The position numbers and the translations under genes were made by a program. A stretch of DNA of 8,563 nucleotides, from assembly GCA_007123785.1 (NCBI GenBank), contig SLGL01000099.1:1-8563 (forward strand), read 5' to 3'. The notes under the pieces were generated by a model. It did no database searches. It saw only the letters and a program-made list of their open reading frames with translations, and was not told the DNA's origin. Below are positions 7,034 through 8,563 of this stretch, one piece after another (position 1 is the stretch's first letter; every line of letters begins with the position of its first letter). Source of the DNA: Balneolaceae bacterium (GTDB taxonomy: Bacteria > Bacteroidota > Rhodothermia > Balneolales > Balneolaceae).

Positions 7034-8248
7034 ATGGAGTTAAGCCCTTTCGATACTGAACAAATTGGCATCAAAACGCTTGAAAAGAGCCTGATGAAGT
7101 CGAAATCAAAAAAATCACTAAAGATCGGCTTGCCCAAGGAGACCTCAAACGATGAGCGCAGAATTTCCCTTACACCCGGTGGCGTTTCTATTCTCACGGC
7201 CAACGGCCATGAAGTTTTGGTAGAGAAAAATGCAGGGATCGATGCTCATTTTCCGGATCGGGAATATGAGGAAGCCGGAGCCGAAATTTCGTATAGTGCC
7301 GAGGAGCTTTTCAGTCAATCGGAAATGATTGTAAAAGTAGCCCCTCCGACTAAAACCGAACTGGGATGGATGCAGCCCGATCAGATTCTGCTCTCGGCAC
7401 TTCATCTGGGCCATACAAGCGGAGATTTTCTCCAGGCGCTGATTAATAAAGGGGTTTGTGCGATCGGCTATGAGTTTATAAAAAGTGAAGACGGTGAGTT
7501 CCCGATTGTGCGTATGATGCATGAAATTACCGGTTCGATGTCTGTACAGATTGCTGCCCACTACCTTGAAAACAGCAGTGACGGGCAAGGAATTATGCTG
7601 GGCGGCATTTCCGGTATCCCTCCGGCCACGGTTGCCATTCTGGGAGCAGGTATCACCGGTGAATATGCGGCCAGAACAGCACTGGGATACGGTGCACAAG
7701 TATTTGTAATGGATAACAATCTCGCACAGCTCCGGCGGCTCGAAAATGCACTCGACCGGCGGATCATCACTGCTACGGCTAATCACCGCTATTTAACCAC
7801 AGCTCTTGGTTTTGCAGATGTGGTAATTGGCGCTGCAATGACTGAGGGCGAGCGGGCTCCCTGCTGGGTGACCGATCCGATGGTGCAATCCATGAAACCC
7901 GGCAGTGTAATTGTGGATACAGTGATTGACCAGGGTGGTTGTATCTCCAGCAGTGAACCTACCACACACTCAAATCCGGTGTTCACCAAATATGATGTAA
8001 TTCACTACTGCGTACCCAACATCCCGTCAAATGTAGCCCGTACAGCCACCTATGCACTTAACAACGTAATTGTACCCTACCTGATTGACGTGGGCGATAC
8101 CGGCGGAATTCAAAGCTGCCTCTGGGATAACACAGCCCTGCGAAACGGCACATACACTTACAAAAAGCACCTCACCAAAAAAGCGCTCGCCGATCAGTTT
8201 GAAATGCCTTTCCGGGATATTGAGGTTTTAATTGCATCGCAAATTTAG
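7034..8248 (+). CDS. ald: Alanine dehydrogenase, Bacteroidota-type with N-terminal extension
   Basis: The enzyme catalyses NAD-dependent conversion of L-alanine to pyruvate and ammonium, and the reverse, in the cytoplasm. The core begins at KIGLPKE (30-36). Compared with the Mycobacterium enzyme, the key residues can be placed at R43, K101 (VKVAPP), H124 (ALHLGH) and D299 (VIDQGG). The Rossmann motif is G204-A-G206-I-T-G209, with the acidic D227 after the second strand. The protein has 404 residues against about 370 for the classical form. The extra length is mostly a charged N-terminal extension of about 28 residues ending in KSKKS, plus a C-terminal part (IHYCVPNIPS.VARTATYALNN) typical of the family. 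From memory, Bacteroidota homologues have a similar extension, which favours the ATG at 7034 over the internal ATG at 7094; both lack a Shine-Dalgarno sequence. It may support alanine catabolism or ammonium assimilation; proximity to a dipeptidase block may be coincidence. Confidence 0.94.
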   Translation: MELSPFDTEQIGIKTLEKSLMKSKSKKSLKIGLPKETSNDERRISLTPGGVSILTANGHEVLVEKNAGIDAHFPDREYEEAGAEISYSAEELFSQSEMIVKVAPPTKTELGWMQPDQILLSALHLGHTSGDFLQALINKGVCAIGYEFIKSEDGEFPIVRMMHEITGSMSVQIAAHYLENSSDGQGIMLGGISGIPPATVAILGAGITGEYAARTALGYGAQVFVMDNNLAQLRRLENALDRRIITATANHRYLTTALGFADVVIGAAMTEGERAPCWVTDPMVQSMKPGSVIVDTVIDQGGCISSSEPTTHSNPVFTKYDVIHYCVPNIPSNVARTATYALNNVIVPYLIDVGDTGGIQSCLWDNTALRNGTYTYKKHLTKKALADQFEMPFRDIEVLIASQI

Positions 8249-8440
8249 GAAATTAGGTTTGGTCTGATTTGTATTTTGTATTGAAAATGTGATGTCAGTT
8301 AAAGAATTGATTTTTTATAATTAATCTGGATAACTCACCAAGAGGTTTTTTACTCAGCTTGGCTGAAGATATCCGGGTAAAATCTTTCAGTTAAACAAAT
8401 TTTCCTTAATATCCGAAACATTACAATCCGTAACCTTTCA
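8249..8440 (+). other. A/T-rich intergenic region after ald, with the likely promoter of the last gene
   Basis: This 192-base gap has no open frame and no tRNA-like structure. It contains TTTGTATTTTG (8268-8278), similar to the element ahead of ald (TTTGTATATTTAG), and a T-run at 8346-8351 preceded by only a 3-4 bp stem (ACTC with GAG and a bulge), too weak to call a terminator. A small hairpin TCAGC-TTG-GCTGA (8354-8366) has no U-tract. The short string ATATCCG recurs at 8369 and about 8410. Confidence 0.4.
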
Positions 8441-8563
8441 ATGCCTGAGTCTGAATTAAGTGAGAACAACTACCGCAGGATTTCCCTGATCAACTGGGCA
8501 CTTTCCGTGCCTACCCTTCTTATTTTTGCGTGGCCTTTTTTCTTTATTTGCGAGATTTACAGA
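8441..8563 (+). CDS. N-terminus of a membrane protein, truncated by the window end
   Basis: From the ATG at 8441 the frame stays open for 41 codons to the last base. The visible peptide begins MPESELSENNYRR, a short acidic, hydrophilic start followed by two arginines (12-13). A strongly hydrophobic stretch rich in Leu, Phe and Trp follows (about 15-38, including FAWPFFFICE). By the positive-inside rule this is a first transmembrane helix with its N-terminus in the cytoplasm. Codon use looks like the neighbouring genes, with G or C frequent at third positions. No family can be recognised from this little sequence. The upstream leader is A/T-rich without a Shine-Dalgarno sequence, as for the other genes here. 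It follows ald on the same strand after 192 bases and is more likely a separate transcript. Confidence 0.6.
   Translation, partial: MPESELSENNYRRISLINWALSVPTLLIFAWPFFFICEIYR

Noticed and set aside
7145..7786. 213-codon open frame on the minus strand inside ald
   Set aside because: It is antisense to a gene with full family conservation, and its translation shows no recognisable domain; it is a by-product of ald codon use.
8333..8351. Possible terminator after ald (ACTC/GAG stem then six T)
   Set aside because: The stem has three to four pairs and a bulge, too unstable to support a call.
1..8563. Defence system, prophage or mobile element
   Set aside because: All complete genes belong to metabolic, transport or translation families, with no integrase, transposase, nuclease, direct-repeat array or tRNA-linked attachment site visible.

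Overview
The window looks like ordinary chromosome from a free-living member of the Bacteroidota/Rhodothermota side of the tree, most likely a Balneolales-type bacterium (inference, moderate to low confidence). The reasons are medium GC, start codons with A/T-rich leaders and no clear Shine-Dalgarno sequence, an alanine dehydrogenase with the N-terminal extension I associate with the Bacteroidota form, and a lipoprotein with acidic residues directly after the lipidated cysteine. I see no rRNA, tRNA, CRISPR array, insertion sequence, integrase or phage gene.

Layout. Bases 1-609 (+) hold the 3' part of an ABHD10-like alpha/beta hydrolase whose start lies outside the window. It converges on a three-gene minus-strand block, read from 4666 down to 659: a lipoprotein with a sialidase-like (BNR) fold and a conserved Cys cluster, a secreted M19 (renal-type) dipeptidase, and an MFS permease with an unusual Cys-containing N-terminal tail. 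A 285-base divergent intergenic region (4667-4951) separates this block from a plus-strand ABC-F ATPase of the YheS/YdiF type (4952-6922). That is followed by alanine dehydrogenase (7034-8248) and the first 41 codons of a membrane protein that runs off the end (8441-8563).

How they may work together. The lipoprotein and dipeptidase are 38 bases apart and probably co-transcribed. Both are predicted to leave the cytoplasm, while the MFS protein sits in the inner membrane. A periplasmic or surface dipeptide-processing module with a transporter is a reasonable guess, but the lipoprotein and permease substrates are unknown. ABC-F (translation) and alanine dehydrogenase (alanine to pyruvate plus ammonium) are housekeeping or metabolic genes with no evident tie to the block beyond a loose theme of amino-acid use.

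The least ordinary signals are regulatory. Two terminator-like hairpins with U-tracts lie on the minus strand just ahead of the lipoprotein and MFS start codons, and the second overlaps a mutually exclusive alternative hairpin. The lipoprotein's CDCCPT/ACPVNGP family and the MFS N-terminal Cys motif are conserved-looking but have no function I can name. I found no convincing new defence or mobile system.
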